From assembly GCA_029721435.1 (NCBI GenBank), contig CM056583.1:49144620-49208619 (forward strand): a stretch of DNA of 64,000 nt, given 5' to 3'. This DNA comes from Gymnothorax reevesii (taxonomy: Eukaryota > Chordata > Actinopteri > Anguilliformes > Muraenidae). Below the pieces are notes generated by a model, which saw only the letters and a list, made by a program, of their open reading frames with translations, did not search any database and had not been told where the DNA came from. This document shows, one piece after another, positions 1 through 12,023 of this stretch. The position numbers and the translations under genes are program-made. Each line of letters begins with the position of its first letter. Within the stretch, counting starts at the first letter, position 1.

Positions 1-1344
1 TTCATACAGAATTTCTCCATTAAGTCATTATGTTACACTTTTCAGTTGCACGTCCCATTGCATTCTACAGGGTCACATCCCATTATACATTTCTGTATGG
101 CTCTTTCTGAAGACGTCTTTCTGAAGACGTTTGATATTGTGTTCCATAACTTCATATTCGTTGATTAAATATTACTTGAAAGGAGAATTATGTCAGCCTC
201 ATACCTTAAGTAGAAATATTTATCACTTTAGCACGTATTATCCGAGAGGACGTAGTATTGTTGCAGCTGAATGTAATAAACGGGGGATTATTGCATCTCT
301 AGTTGCTGCATGTGAGGAGTCACTAGCAGCCTAGCACCTCCTTCCCCATCAGTGACAGCATATGCTACTCCTACAAGTGCTGCCTGCATGTTACGTCAAA
401 CGTGTCTGTTTGACAGCACACTGTTCTGAGTCGTTATTTTTTCCTTATACTATGTCATGCTGAAATCTGGTTTAATTTTTAATTGTGTGAAAGGTCGCTG
501 CTGGCTTGCATACTGCTGCCAGGCTGTATTTTAGTCTGCAGGCAATATTTTAGACAGCTATAAAAATACTTAATACTGTAGCCTCAAAGTTCCTTCTCAT
601 TGTGTTTGCTGCAGTAGAAGCGCAGTCGTATTAGCTTCAGCCCACTGGGTGGCAGTGATGATGCTGAAGAAATTTATTTTTTTAATCATTGTTTCAATAT
701 ATGCCTTTAAATAAAGAGGGAAAATTGTTGTTTAGATGGAAAAGCTCTCCCACAGCTCCAGTTTATCTTAAGCACAAGATAGACCTTTTGATTTGAATCA
801 TATTCCTGATTCATGTGTTAGTACACTGTTTATTTTCAGGCGTTGAAGTTGGCAAATTATTTTTCAAAAGAACTTAATGTCCAAAGTTTTCCCTGTGGCT
901 GTAACAGTGGGGAAAAAGTTTTGTTATTTTTCCATAAATCTGGTTTTGAAAGTGTAGTCTGTCTGCAATAGAAAAACAAATGCTTTTCTCTGGAAGCATA
1001 TTGCCTGGGAACACATTGTTCAGTCTTGCACTGACGTTACGATTCCTTTTGATCCAGGATGACGTCTTGCTAAAATGAATTACGAGGATGTTGAAAGAGT
1101 TTATGCCAGGCTGGGACTTGTACAGCATGACTGGCTGGCTTGGGTGGAGAAAAGCTCTGTGTCACGGTAGAGAATGATCTTTGAGCTGCATTACTGATGC
1201 AGTTTTTTATGCTAATCACCTGGCCTTACCGCCTCTCTCTGTTCTGAGTACATACTTCCAGTTACTAACAGCACTCAGATGATTGGTAACCCCATCTGAA
1301 GAATGAAAAGCGGCCGAAGGTTTTCGTCTCGAGTGCACTGAATG
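1..1344. other. tcf4 intron, left part; no gene seen
   Basis: By position this is the 3' part of an intron of tcf4, because the next feature downstream is that gene's last coding exon. I looked for the preceding bHLH-coding exon and did not find it here, so it must lie upstream of the window. Short reading frames present show no protein-like composition. A short direct duplication (CTGAAGACGT twice) lies near 107-130. I recognise no mobile element before 1345. Confidence 0.6.
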
Positions 1345-1352
1345 ATGTGTCC

Positions 1353-2311
1353 TAGGGGTGTCAACGTTTACAATTTTTTCTACACGTGTACATGGGACTT
1401 CAAACCGACGTGTACCCGGTTACACGTTGGGGATTTATGAGCTTTTTCTATCACAGTTGCGCTATATAACCACAGAAAGTAAAATGAGTTGAAAATAAAA
1501 TCCTCTATCATTTTGACAGATAAGAAAACGTACAAGTGAAAGCTGAAAAAGGGTTAACCTTTTCTAATCATTGTTTTAACTATTGCTCACTTTTGTACTT
1601 TTTATAAACTTAAAGTGCAAACTGCATCCCTCTCTCGCAACGGGAGCTGCGTCTGAATTTTAATATACGTCTCATAGTAAAAGTAATGTGGAATTGGCGA
1701 GAGAAAGCAACTCAAAAAGAGGCCAAAGGAAGCTGAAGTGAGAGGAAAAAACTTCACCTTTATATCCACAAAGTTAAAAAAAAAGTAGAGGGGCCTCTCA
1801 CAATTATTCACTAAAATTGGCATCCTCCTCTTTAGACGCGAGGATGTGTGATCAAGCTGACAGAAGACCAACCAGCAATATAACGTACAACAACACGCAA
1901 CAATATAGGCTAAAATAACGAGCCATTAACAGTTTTTGTTTTCAGCTGCACAACATTTGCGCATGGAGAAGATGATGAGCGCCGCGCTCTTTTAAAGTCC
2001 TCTGCAGCCTATTCTTGAAGTGCCGCGACACTGGCTGTTTTGTTTTGTTTTGTTTTTTTTTATATCAAGGCAACATTGCGCCCCATGCATCTGTATGCGC
2101 GAGTGGGAACATTTAAGTGCATAGTTAGTTAATGTTATTATCTGAAGCTTTCAGGCAACATTATCACCCCTAAAAATAGGCGACTAAATGTATTGGTGAG
2201 AAATGAACGAGGAGGAGGAAAAAATGACGTGTACACGGTTATTGATTTTTCTAAACGGTTATGATTTGTTATCCCTGTAACCGTTTACACGTGTAGATGT
2301 TGACACCCCTA
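1353..2311. mobile_element. hAT-like non-autonomous DNA transposon
   Basis: The left end reads TAGGGGTGTCAAC and the right end GTTGACACCCCTA (one mismatch inside), a terminal inverted repeat typical of hAT elements. The flanks carry an 8-bp direct repeat with one mismatch, ATGTGTCC at 1345-1352 and ATGTGTAC at 2312-2319, as expected of a hAT target-site duplication. The sub-terminal regions also pair: ACACGTGTAC-type motifs and gtaaacggtt-type motifs occur near both ends. The 959 bp hold no transposase reading frame, so it is a MITE or deletion derivative. It lies in a tcf4 intron, about 240 bp before the last coding exon. Confidence 0.8.
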
Positions 2312-2554
2312 ATGTGTACTGAGGTTTTTTGAGTCAGATTAAGCAAAAAAGGAATTCAGACCATGAGCAGACAAATCAGAGTCTCAAAGTGTCAAGACCA
2401 TCGTACATTTGGTTGTCAATAGCGTGTATTTCATCGTGACTGAGGTATTGCTTGGAACCGGCAGCCATATTGTTAGGGACTGGGGCAGGTCCTGAGGGAG
2501 GCACAGAGGTAAACAATAGCCGTGTCTAAGAGCACATTTGCTTGTTGATTTCAG

Positions 2555-2688
2555 AGAGGAACCTGAACCCCAAGGCAGCTTGCCTGAAGCGACGAGAGGA
2601 GGAAAAGGTGTCGACGGACGGGCCACCGCTCTCGCTGGCCGGATCACACCACAGCATGGGCGACGGCAATCCAATGGGACAAATGTAA
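2555..2688 (+). CDS. tcf4: tcf4 (E2-2) last coding exon, C-terminus
   Basis: This exon encodes the end of an E-protein, a class I bHLH transcription factor that binds E-boxes as a homodimer or with tissue-specific bHLH partners in the nucleus. After the acceptor (ttgatttcag) the frame reads [17 protein letters not shown], the invariant stretch just C-terminal to helix 2 of the bHLH domain in TCF3, TCF4 and TCF12. It continues [12 protein letters not shown] and ends MGQM-stop. The PPLSLAG and final MGQM favour TCF4 over TCF12 or TCF3, whose tails differ. The incoming phase leaves two bases (AG) completing a split codon. The bHLH exon is outside the window. The stop codon (2686-2688) overlaps a possible GT donor at 2685 (see findings). 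Confidence 0.93.
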
Positions 2689-5353
2689 AAAGAAACCCAT
2701 AAATGGTCAGAATATTTCACTTTAAACTAATCTGCTGTTTCACATGTGTACCACCAAACAAACTAAAAACGAATTTGGTTCATGAAAAGCATCCTGGTTC
2801 CATGGATTTAATAATAAAAAAAAATGATATAAATTGCACACAGAGATCCATTGTCATGTTTTTCATTGAGCTAATGGTTGGCATGGCTGCTTTCAGTACA
2901 AAAAGTACAAAGCACAATGGATTTACTAGATAAACTAGTCAAATCTTCAGAGAAAATTTTGACTCCTTGAAGACTGCTGCCATCTCCCAGTGCGACATGG
3001 CGAAGCAGTCAGGCCAGTAGGGCACTTTGAGGAGTCTTCTGTTGATCACAGGGAGGGAACAATCGGTTTGTGATTGTTTTAAATACTGGGTACATTTTAA
3101 CAACAGATTGGCAGTAAGTGTGCTTTTTGTTGTCTGTGTGTGTTTCTGTCTGACGTTTACATTGTTCTACCACGTTGAGGTTGTTTTCCTACTGTTCCAG
3201 CGATGATTTTAACTGCCTAGAAGACAACTTTGTTTTGGGGGTTTATGCTTTTGCTATATTTCTGCCGTTTAAGTTTCCTGTGAAAGTATGTATGGTTTGT
3301 CTGTTGTGAGAAGATTAGAGGTGTCCAACAGAAATTCAGAGGCACTGTAATTCAACAGAGCATCGTGGGATTTCAGTATAGTGTAATGCATTTCTATAGC
3401 GGCCATATTTTGTGATTTACAGTTAACGATGAGTGACTGTGATGAAACTTGAGGTATACATTATTTTCTCAAAAATGGTTTGGCCTGTGAACTGCACTGA
3501 AAATATAACCATCTCAGCCATGAACCTTCACAAATACTGAAATCCCTTTTTATTTCACTGCAAAGGTAATGCCACTCATTAATTTTGTCCTTCAAGAAGC
3601 ACCATTTCATCAGACAATGGCAGCTCTGTTACCATTCAGTATTTCAGATTTGCTTGGCCCATCTAAAAGTTCTCAACCTTGAATTAAATTATCGTGTCCT
3701 TGAGAGAAACTTGGTTGCAGGATCAACTGGTCACAGAGCTGCAGTTGTCAATTAATCTGAGTTGACAGCTCTCGAGATAATTTTAATAAATTAACGTCAA
3801 GAATTGGCCTTAATTTCTAGGGTGGATTATTGCTTAAAATTTAAAATGAGAAAAACCAGATCCTTCGCCAAAACAAGTTCACTGTCGCTTTGAGTGAGGT
3901 TATTACAGCATTCATACTTTAGGAATCTACTAAAGTTAACAAAAATAACTTAATATAAAACCTTTTAGTTTCAGTTGACTGATATAATCTGAGGAAAAAA
4001 GCATTTTGTGTTGCCACCCAATGCAACCTGCTAATTCCGTTACCTACACATTTATTAAATGTCAAAAGTCATGTTTTCTCATGCAATAATGATGGTAAGT
4101 TCAAGGATTCAAGGATACACAACATAGTTCCCTCATGTCTACATAAGAGTGCATAGTACCGGCGTACACACAAATAAGAGTGAACCAGTGCCGAGGCATA
4201 TTGAATCGCTAAAAATGTGCTTGAATAATCAGGATAGTGCCCCTCATTAGCTTTCTAATATGTTTTATAGTAATTGTAATAGTCTAATTTTAATTGAATT
4301 GTAATATTGTGAATCCGAAGGAAAACTCATTACTACCAATGACTCTTTCTGAATTCTGTGGAATATGTGAACATTAAAGAGCAGTTTACAGTAGAGCAAA
4401 CTGCTTGACTTCAGGGCAGTTTACTAGTGCAGCTCTCATAGTCTGATATTACCCCCCTCCTCCTCTAGTCATCATTAACGATGCTGCATATCCAATTATG
4501 TGTACGGAAATGGCAATATCAATATGAGAGGGGTAATCTTTTATTTGTTTTTAGTGCGGCGCTTTCCTCCTACTGTGATAGTTGCATTTTACGTAAGTGC
4601 ACTCGGCGAAAACAAAACCGTAAAATACCGCTGAAAGCCAAAAGAGCAATTTTCTATCAATAAAACAGTATTACTAAAGGCAATGCATATCAGCTGAGCT
4701 GTGAGACGACTACAGGCGAAGGAGAAACTAAACCACATCCCAATGACCTCATTCCAACAGAAATAACGATTGTTTTTGCGCTCGTAAAGTAAATAATGTC
4801 CCGACCATTAAAATAACATATCGTTACATGAGACGATGGCAGGGAAATGTGAACGTCCCATCGCACTTCTCGAGTGGATCGATTATGGCTTTTTAGGAGC
4901 TATTAAAATTTAAGGGTATTTCTACGCTGTCACTTTTGCGGAGGGTTGAGATTCTGTGCCGCTGAGAAAGGTGCTTGTTGAGAAAATGGCACAAATTTAG
5001 CTAAGTATCAGCCCAAAGCAAAAAGTAAGGTTGTGTCAGTTTTGTGAAGTCACCTGTCACAGTTAGCAGCTAGTCGGCATCTATGAAGCTATTTTCCCTC
5101 TGCACGCAATAATTGCACCTTTTAAGTCCACTGTTTTCTCTCAGGGTCTTACCTGTTTTGAGGCCAGTGGCAGAATAAGACCAGATATTTTTCGTGTTAA
5201 CCCTGTGGTGCGCATTGATTCAGTGGTTGCCTCTGAGTTTCTGCTCTGCTTGTGTTATGTGTCTAGCTGCTTTAATAACACTGGAGTCGCATGCTAGTGT
5301 TTCAGTGAAGAAGGCTAGCTCAACACTGACAGTCCTCATGTTTTTCTCCCCAG
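2689..5353 (+). other. tcf4: tcf4 sequence between stop codon and 3' UTR exon
   Basis: This is probably an intron separating the last coding exon from the main 3' UTR exon. A strong acceptor (ctcatgtttttctccccag) closes it at 5353. No strong consensus donor follows the stop codon. The nearest GT is within ATGTAA at 2685, and otherwise the segment may be retained in the transcript. The sequence is AT-rich and holds no convincing exon or identifiable repeat. Confidence 0.55.
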
Positions 5354-8300
5354 GTCCAAGTTGCCAGAGTTCATCAAAATGATGAGCGACCACTTCCTTT
5401 GACAACGCTATCCTTCCCCCACAAACCAATCAAACAATCAATCAACTTATCAATCAATCAAGCAGCCAACCATTTTACCCGACAATTATATCTCCTCATC
5501 CCCACCCCCCCTTGTGTAGATGTAACCGCAGATGTACAGTGGCTAAAGAAACACACAAGAGATGTTCAAACTTTTTTTTTTTGCCCCTTGCATTCTCGTA
5601 TAAAAAAAAGAAAGAAAGAAAATGTGCAACTTGATGGACGACTCTCCAAACATATCATTAGGAATGTTGTAAAAACGATGCGGAGTTGTCACGAGCAGCC
5701 CGTTCGAGTGGTCATCTTCTCCACAGTGTGGAACACAATGCAGTCGTGCCTGTACTCCTTCTGGAAGTATAAACAAATAAAACTATATAAACACACACAT
5801 ATTCACAGTGTATGTAATCAATCTGTAGGTCTTCAGGGGAGGGGGATTCAACAAAAAAAAAAGAATTGAAATTGTATGAAATTGTAAAACTTTGCAATAA
5901 TGAAAAAGTGTACTTCTAAATAGAACAGACAATTTTAAGATTACATTTTGTTGGGGTTCATAGTTGGTTAGTGTGGCGGTGTACTAGAGAAGAATGGCAC
6001 TGCTACCCCCTATAGCAACTTTAAACCAGCAAATGTCCCAGTTCTGACTTGATTTTTTTTTTTGGACATACCTTCGCGTTGGTGGAGCAGTCATGCTTTT
6101 CAGCCATAGGGCAGGCCGGCAGCGATGGCATTCAAGTGAGTTTGAGTCCGGATTGGTCGGGAAGGGGACAGGCTCGGGCTGAGGGATGAGCAAGGGAACG
6201 CGAGTGTCATTGATCATCCAGGCGCCCTCACACGTTCCCCTAGCGGTTACAGCGCACCCGCAGCGCTGATAGTGGAGAATGCAGCTGAGACCTGGCCGTC
6301 CATCACTTTGCTTTTTTGGTCTTGCCCAGGTCCTGTCACCCAACCCCACCCCTTCCCTGTTCCTAAACCCCGCCCTCTCTGCCCCAAAACCCCGCCCTCA
6401 GTCCCCAGAGATGCAATTTCAACATGCTACACTTGTACCAATGTGCCTTTTAGAGTTCATATCATTAAAAATGTGAGGAGGACATTATTGGAACTTTTTA
6501 GGATGCAAGCTTAGGGAATCGTTAGTCATTAGGTCTATGCAGTCAGGTTTTTAATGGCCTGGAATTTAAAAAAAAGTAAAAAGGAAAAAAAAGTATTTTT
6601 TGGATAAACTGTATTTAATGTACTGTATGCTTATATGTAATTAGAAGGCGTGTCACTGAACGATCCTGTTTTCAGTAAGTTTCGCCCGGCCTACCGACCC
6701 CTCTCCCCCCTCCCCTTTGCCCCGAGTTGCAGCCTGTTTCCATAGCGCGCAACAAGTCCGTTACTGAGCGTTGTATTATAGCTATTGGCTTTTTATGAAT
6801 ATTGGCTTTTTCCGTGAGCCACTGTAGTCTTCAGTACAAGTGTGTGGTTGTATGTGTAAAACGGATTTTTTTCTCTTTTGTATGTTTCTCTTATTCTTTG
6901 TCTGTTCTGGTTTCTCTGTCAAAAATCCAAACCACGGACCGCTGATACAACAGCGACCCTTTTTACGTGGTTTAACTTATCCAATCAACGCAAGGCACTG
7001 AAACTGGAAAAGAATATATAAGAAAATCAATATATATAAATGTATAAATATATACGATATATGAGGATGGTGCCATTTTCAAAGGAGAGATTGTTTGAGG
7101 GAAGAATTATTTTCTCTAAGCCTGACAGAAACGCAAAAGGCACTCCAGTGTTACTTTTCAAGAGACATGGCTTGTAATGACCCTTGATGTGCCATGACAT
7201 CAAATTATACGGCATCTGCCACAGGACAAAAGGGACCGGAGTTCCATCTGCTCCACACACTGCTAATCAGCTGTCAAGGAAACACAGACATTTGTAAATT
7301 GTATGCAACAAATGCAAACTTACCATTATTTTGAAATTGTGTATGTAAAAGTTATATTTTTACATGTAGACTGTTGTTATTTTGTGTTTAGAACTACGTT
7401 GTACCAGTTTTTGTTGAAAGACGAAAAAATAATTCAGTGTGTGTTGAAAATGTGTCACATTGAAATGTAGTGAGGTCAAAAGCTTCAAAAATCAATTCTT
7501 TTTTAAATGTTATGTTTATATTTCTGGGAACATTTTTTTGGGGGGGAGGGGGGTTGTGAAACAGAACAAAATAAGGTATATAAGATTTGTTTCATGCTCC
7601 ATGCTCATTACATTGCCATTTTTAATTGTATTTTTTGAGGAAATATGTAAATAGTCATTACACAAAGGGTTCATGTGATTTTGGTTGGGTGATGACTTAC
7701 TGACAGTAGAGTGATGAGGATGGATCAATTGTATTCTTGCCTCTCTATCCCACTGCTCATTGTAACATGGTGCCTACATCAGTGCTCAATGGCATTAAAT
7801 TGTGTTTTAAAGGTCATATCTTTGCTCTCAGAACCACTGCACTGCTCATGTCGCTGAGAGACTGGACTGACTCTGTCAGTGCATCAATTCTGGACGGTTC
7901 TGAAGCAAAGATGCAATTTTTATCTGAGGGAATAATCAACTGCAGAAGAGTTGCTTTGTATTTCTTGCAATCAACCGCTAATTCTGAAGAATTTGAATGG
8001 AGAATGTCCAGAAGACCATTCTGTGAGGTCTTTCCAGCATTCAATAAAACTGAAAACAGGTGTTTCGAAGTTTGGGGTTTTCTGTGTGAATGACAGCATT
8101 TGTTTCTTTCATCAGTTTCAACATGTGGCTGCTATCCTTTGTCTCAAATCAAAGGTTAGGGCCTTAGCCTCAAAGTATTTAACAGTTATTGTGAGCTCTT
8201 ATACTGCAGTGATTTTGATTATGGTAACCAATGGTTTTGCTCTTTTTACTGTGTATTCCAATGGAAGCGAAACCACGTTCCGATTTTCATGAAGGGAAAT

Positions 8301-10390
8301 GTCTGTTCCTCTTTTTTTTTTTCTTTTTTTTTTTTTTTTGCTTTTCTGTTTTATATGTCAGAAACAACCATTCCGGCAACACAAGACACAACAAATGCGG
8401 CTGATATCTGGTAATTTGGCGAAAGCATTTTTTAGTACACAAAGAATGAAAAAATCTGCATTTAATATCATTTTAGCTGCACACTAGTTAGTTACTCGTG
8501 ATTTTTTAAAGTTTTGTAAGTGTTTAGATTGCGTATGTAAGACACTGTGTACGGAACAATCATGGGGCCGGACTTGCCTTTTAGCAGATGGCTACAGTGA
8601 TAAGATAGCTTAAGATTAATCGTGGAGACCCACTGCCAAATTGAACAAAAAGGAAAAATTGTATCTTATCCTGCCAATGTTACCCTAAATGTCAATGCTT
8701 TGTTAGCCACTTCGACTTCAATCAGTGTGGCAAAGAAACATATGAACAACTATTTGAGAATATTAATTGATCCATTTCCATTTCTCTTTCAGTAATGATG
8801 CTTAATATTTTGGAAACTTTGGAACATTTCAGAAAATATGGATACCATTTGCCATGACCTTAGCTAGAATGGTCATTGAAAAGGAACTCTTTTCAAAATC
8901 CATGCTCAGACATGTTTGGGGATGTAAATCAGGGTCATAGCTGTGTGCTATATGGTAATATGTGAGTACTACGGTACCTTGGAGATACCGTAGTATAGGA
9001 AACAAAAGCCGCGGTCTGGTGATAACTACGGAGCTCTGGTACAGACACTTTTTCTGTCAGACATGCATGAAGTCATGCTTAGCCAGACACTCAGTCAGTG
9101 TCACTCAGTCAATTAATTTAGACCGTCATACTCTTTAAAGCCAGTAAATTTTCAATCAAGGGAGGGATGCAAATTTTTCAGTCCAGCCATCCACATTATT
9201 TTAATTATCCCATTTAATTATCTGTTTGTTCTTCGTTTCCATACTGGCATTGGAGAGCTCCAAATTCTTAAACTTTAGATCATTCACAGCAATGAGCGAA
9301 CTATACTAACAAAAAGTAAATAAAGGAAGCTAATCACTTGTCTCCATCCAAAATGAATCATGAACGAGCACAAAGTGTGTAAAACTAACTGACTGGAAAA
9401 TATAAAGTAATATATATGTACAAATTGCAAAGTATAATAGAAATAAACAGAAGGCACCATGGCTTCTAAGCCTACCTGTTTTATTTAGGTAGCCATTTTT
9501 CTTTCTTATGTATTTTAATTCATCCGTGTGCAGTGCTGGTTATACATGTTCATTTCAGAGTATTATAGACATATGTATTGGTGAAAATATATGAACTGTG
9601 GCCTTTTTCATTCTTCTTGTTACTTGTGATGCAATTAAGTGAAGAAAAAATAAGCAGAGAATTACCATGTATCAGTGCCTGGCTTTTTGTTATAAAGCTT
9701 CCTTTGTCTAGTGCTCTTTTGCTATGAAATAGATTAGTGCACCCTATTATAGAAAAAAAAATCCTAAATTTAAAACAAAATATATTTGGCTTATATTTTG
9801 CAGGGGCAATCCTTTTATACCAGGAATATTGAAGAAATAATAATGAAAAATTAATAATAAAAAGGTCAGATTCTGAATATTCCACTTTGTAGATTTTTGG
9901 AATCATTCAAAGTAAAAGTTTGTTACTTTATTTTAATATTTAAAGATGTTATTTTACCATGTGTTACTGAGACGAAACTGTACGGTGTTTTCCGTGATGG
10001 GCCGCATTCTGCCGTGGGTGGTCTCATCCGAACCTGCAGCAGTGAGACAAAATAAATGAATAACAGTTACACTTTCTTTCCGATGTGTGGCTGAGTGCCT
10101 CAAACTTTTTTGTGTTTTTTTTTTTTGTTTTTTGTTTTTTTTATTTTATTTTACTTTTTTCTTAATTATTGTTTTATTTCTGTTGTATTTTTACTTTATG
10201 TTATGATGACTGTTGTTATTATTATTCCTTTTTTTCAGATTAGTAGAAGTGTCCAAACAGGTTGTGTGCTGGAGTGTCTCTTCAGGCCAGCTCATTGTAG
10301 GCCATCGCCTGTTGTTTTTCATCTGTAGTTATTCAATGAAGTCATGTACATGACCGTTCTGTAGCAATAAATGTGCCATTTTTATAACCT
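5354..10390 (+). other. tcf4: tcf4 3' UTR exon
   Basis: Immediately after the acceptor the sequence GTCCAAGTTGCC, then GACCACTTCCTT, and further on an A-rich stretch followed by GTGCAACTTGATGGACGAC and AACATATCATTA, resemble what I recall of the vertebrate TCF4 3' UTR. That is the basis for the call. The exon runs about 5 kb, which fits the long 3' UTR known for this gene. It ends with AATAAA at 10366-10371. Earlier AATAAA hexamers at 5776 and 10051 could give shorter isoforms. Possible regulatory content includes a Pumilio-type TGTAAATA at 7646-7653, many AU-rich runs and a perfect 10-bp hairpin at 8967-8995. Reading frames in this span (for example near 5399-5869 and 7737-8093) look like chance openings. 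Confidence 0.78.
10366..10371 (+). terminator. tcf4: Polyadenylation signal of tcf4
   Basis: A canonical AATAAA in the context GTAGCAATAAATGTGCC, followed about 15-30 bases later by U-rich and GU-containing sequence. It lies at the end of the conserved-looking 3' UTR and just before transposon relics begin, so it is the best candidate for the distal poly(A) site. Confidence 0.7.
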
Positions 10391-10531
10391 AGCGCTTACA
10401 GGACTCTTGCTTTTTTTAATCCAACAAAATATGTAAATGCATGCATAAGCTGATGAGCAAAACTTCCTAAGCCGACATCCACGGGCCTGCCTTGAAAAAA
10501 TATATTCATATTTTTAATTTTGATATTCAGG

Positions 10532-11766
10532 TACAGTGCTGTGACAGAGTATTTTCCCCATTTCCAGTTCCTTCCCTTTTTGCATATTTATCACACTTAG
10601 ATATGTCAGATCATCAAGCTAATTTTAATATTTGATGAAGATAGTGAGTGAACAAAAAGTGGAGTTCTTAAAACATTTCATTTATTGAAAGGAAAAAAGG
10701 TATCCAACCTTCTCGGGCTGCATATGATAAAAATAACTGAGCCCTAAATCAACCAGTGATACTAAATTGATAATTGGCTTCAAACTCACTAGAAACACCC
10801 AGCCATGATTACTGCCAGGCCCGTTGAACTGAAACATCACTTAAGTAGAGCCTGTTTGGCAATGTGACAGAGGGAAAAAAGAAGCACATGATGCCACGAT
10901 CTACAGAAATTCAAGAACAGATGAGAAATTAAGTCACTGACATCTCTCAGTCTGGAAAGAGCTACAAAACCTTTTGGTAAGGCTGTGGTACTCTTGCTAA
11001 CCACAATGAGAGCCATTATCTACAAATGGCAAACTTTCCCATGAGTGGTCGGCGTAGCAAAATTCCTTCAAATGCCCATCAACAACTCATCCATGAGGTA
11101 ACCAAAGAACCCAGACTAACATCTGAAAAACTGTTGGCATCACTTGCCTCCATGAAAGTCAGTGTTCATGACTCCATAATTAGAAAGAGACTCAACAAAA
11201 ATGGCATCTATGAGAGAGCTCCAGGGTGACAACCACCACAGACCAGAAAGAGCACAAAGGCTCATCTCACATATGCCAAAAAGCATCCTGATGACCCCCA
11301 GGACTTTTGGGATAATGGTTTGGGGATGGATAAATCAAAAGTGGAACTTTAATAAGACATGGCTCCCTTTTCTTCTGACCGAAGCTGAATCAGTACTCCA
11401 AAATCAGAACATCATGACAACAAATCAAACAAACTGGTGGTAATGTGATGGGGCTGCTTTGTTCCTTCAGGACCTGGGCAATTTTTCACAATTGATGGAA
11501 CTATGAATTCCGGGAAAAACCAGAAAATCCAGAGGGGAGATTTCTGAAGAATGGGCCAAATTTCCTCCACAGGGATGTAAGGGGGAGGGGGGACAACTAT
11601 TTTTTCAAATGGGTAATGTAGTTTTTCAGTAACTCTTTACCATTAATAAACTAAATTATCGTTTATGAGCTACATTTTGAGCATATTAAAATTAGCTGGA
11701 AACATTAAGAAATGACAAACAGAAAAATCAAATGTCAGGAAGGAAGAAAATACTTTTTCACAAAAT
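10532..11766 (+). mobile_element. Tc1-like transposon relic, family A
   Basis: The left end reads TACAGTGCTGTGACAGAGTA, and sequence near 11735-11760 (GGAAGGAAGAAAATACTTTTTCACA) matches the reverse complement of such ends, so both termini are recognisable though diverged. Between them, 11026-11229 encodes a Tc1-type helix-turn-helix region (SGRRSKIPSNAHQQLIHEV, then LTSEKLLASL and VSVHDSIIRKRL) that stops early. The following catalytic region is frameshifted and mostly deleted, with only fragments such as FGIMVWGWINQ remaining. It is inactive. The same family recurs at 34.4-38.0 kb. Confidence 0.75.
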
Positions 11767-12021
11767 TGAAGGATGACTTAAATGGAGAAATGGGGATCCT
11801 CAATCACAGTGTTTTCATTTTGGTGCATTTTGATGTGAAAATAATTAGAATTGTGTTGTATGTTACTATGATAATAATTATATGTTATTAGGATAGTGTA
11901 TTCATAATTTGTACATAGACAAAATTATTATTTTAGCTTTCTACCACAGCTAATTGAGTTGGAATTTAAATTATGAATATGATCTCTATGTGCAGACTTC
12001 CAGCTTTAATTTGAGAACATT
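11767..12021. other. AT-rich spacer between two Tc1 relics
   Basis: AT-rich DNA between family A and family B Tc1 relics. I see no gene, repeat unit or conserved motif. Confidence 0.5.
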
Positions 12022-12023
12022 TA

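Noticed and set aside
5399..5869. 156-codon open frame after tcf4
   Set aside because: It lies in sequence recognised as the tcf4 3' UTR, has low-complexity composition (poly-F, poly-K) and no conserved domain.
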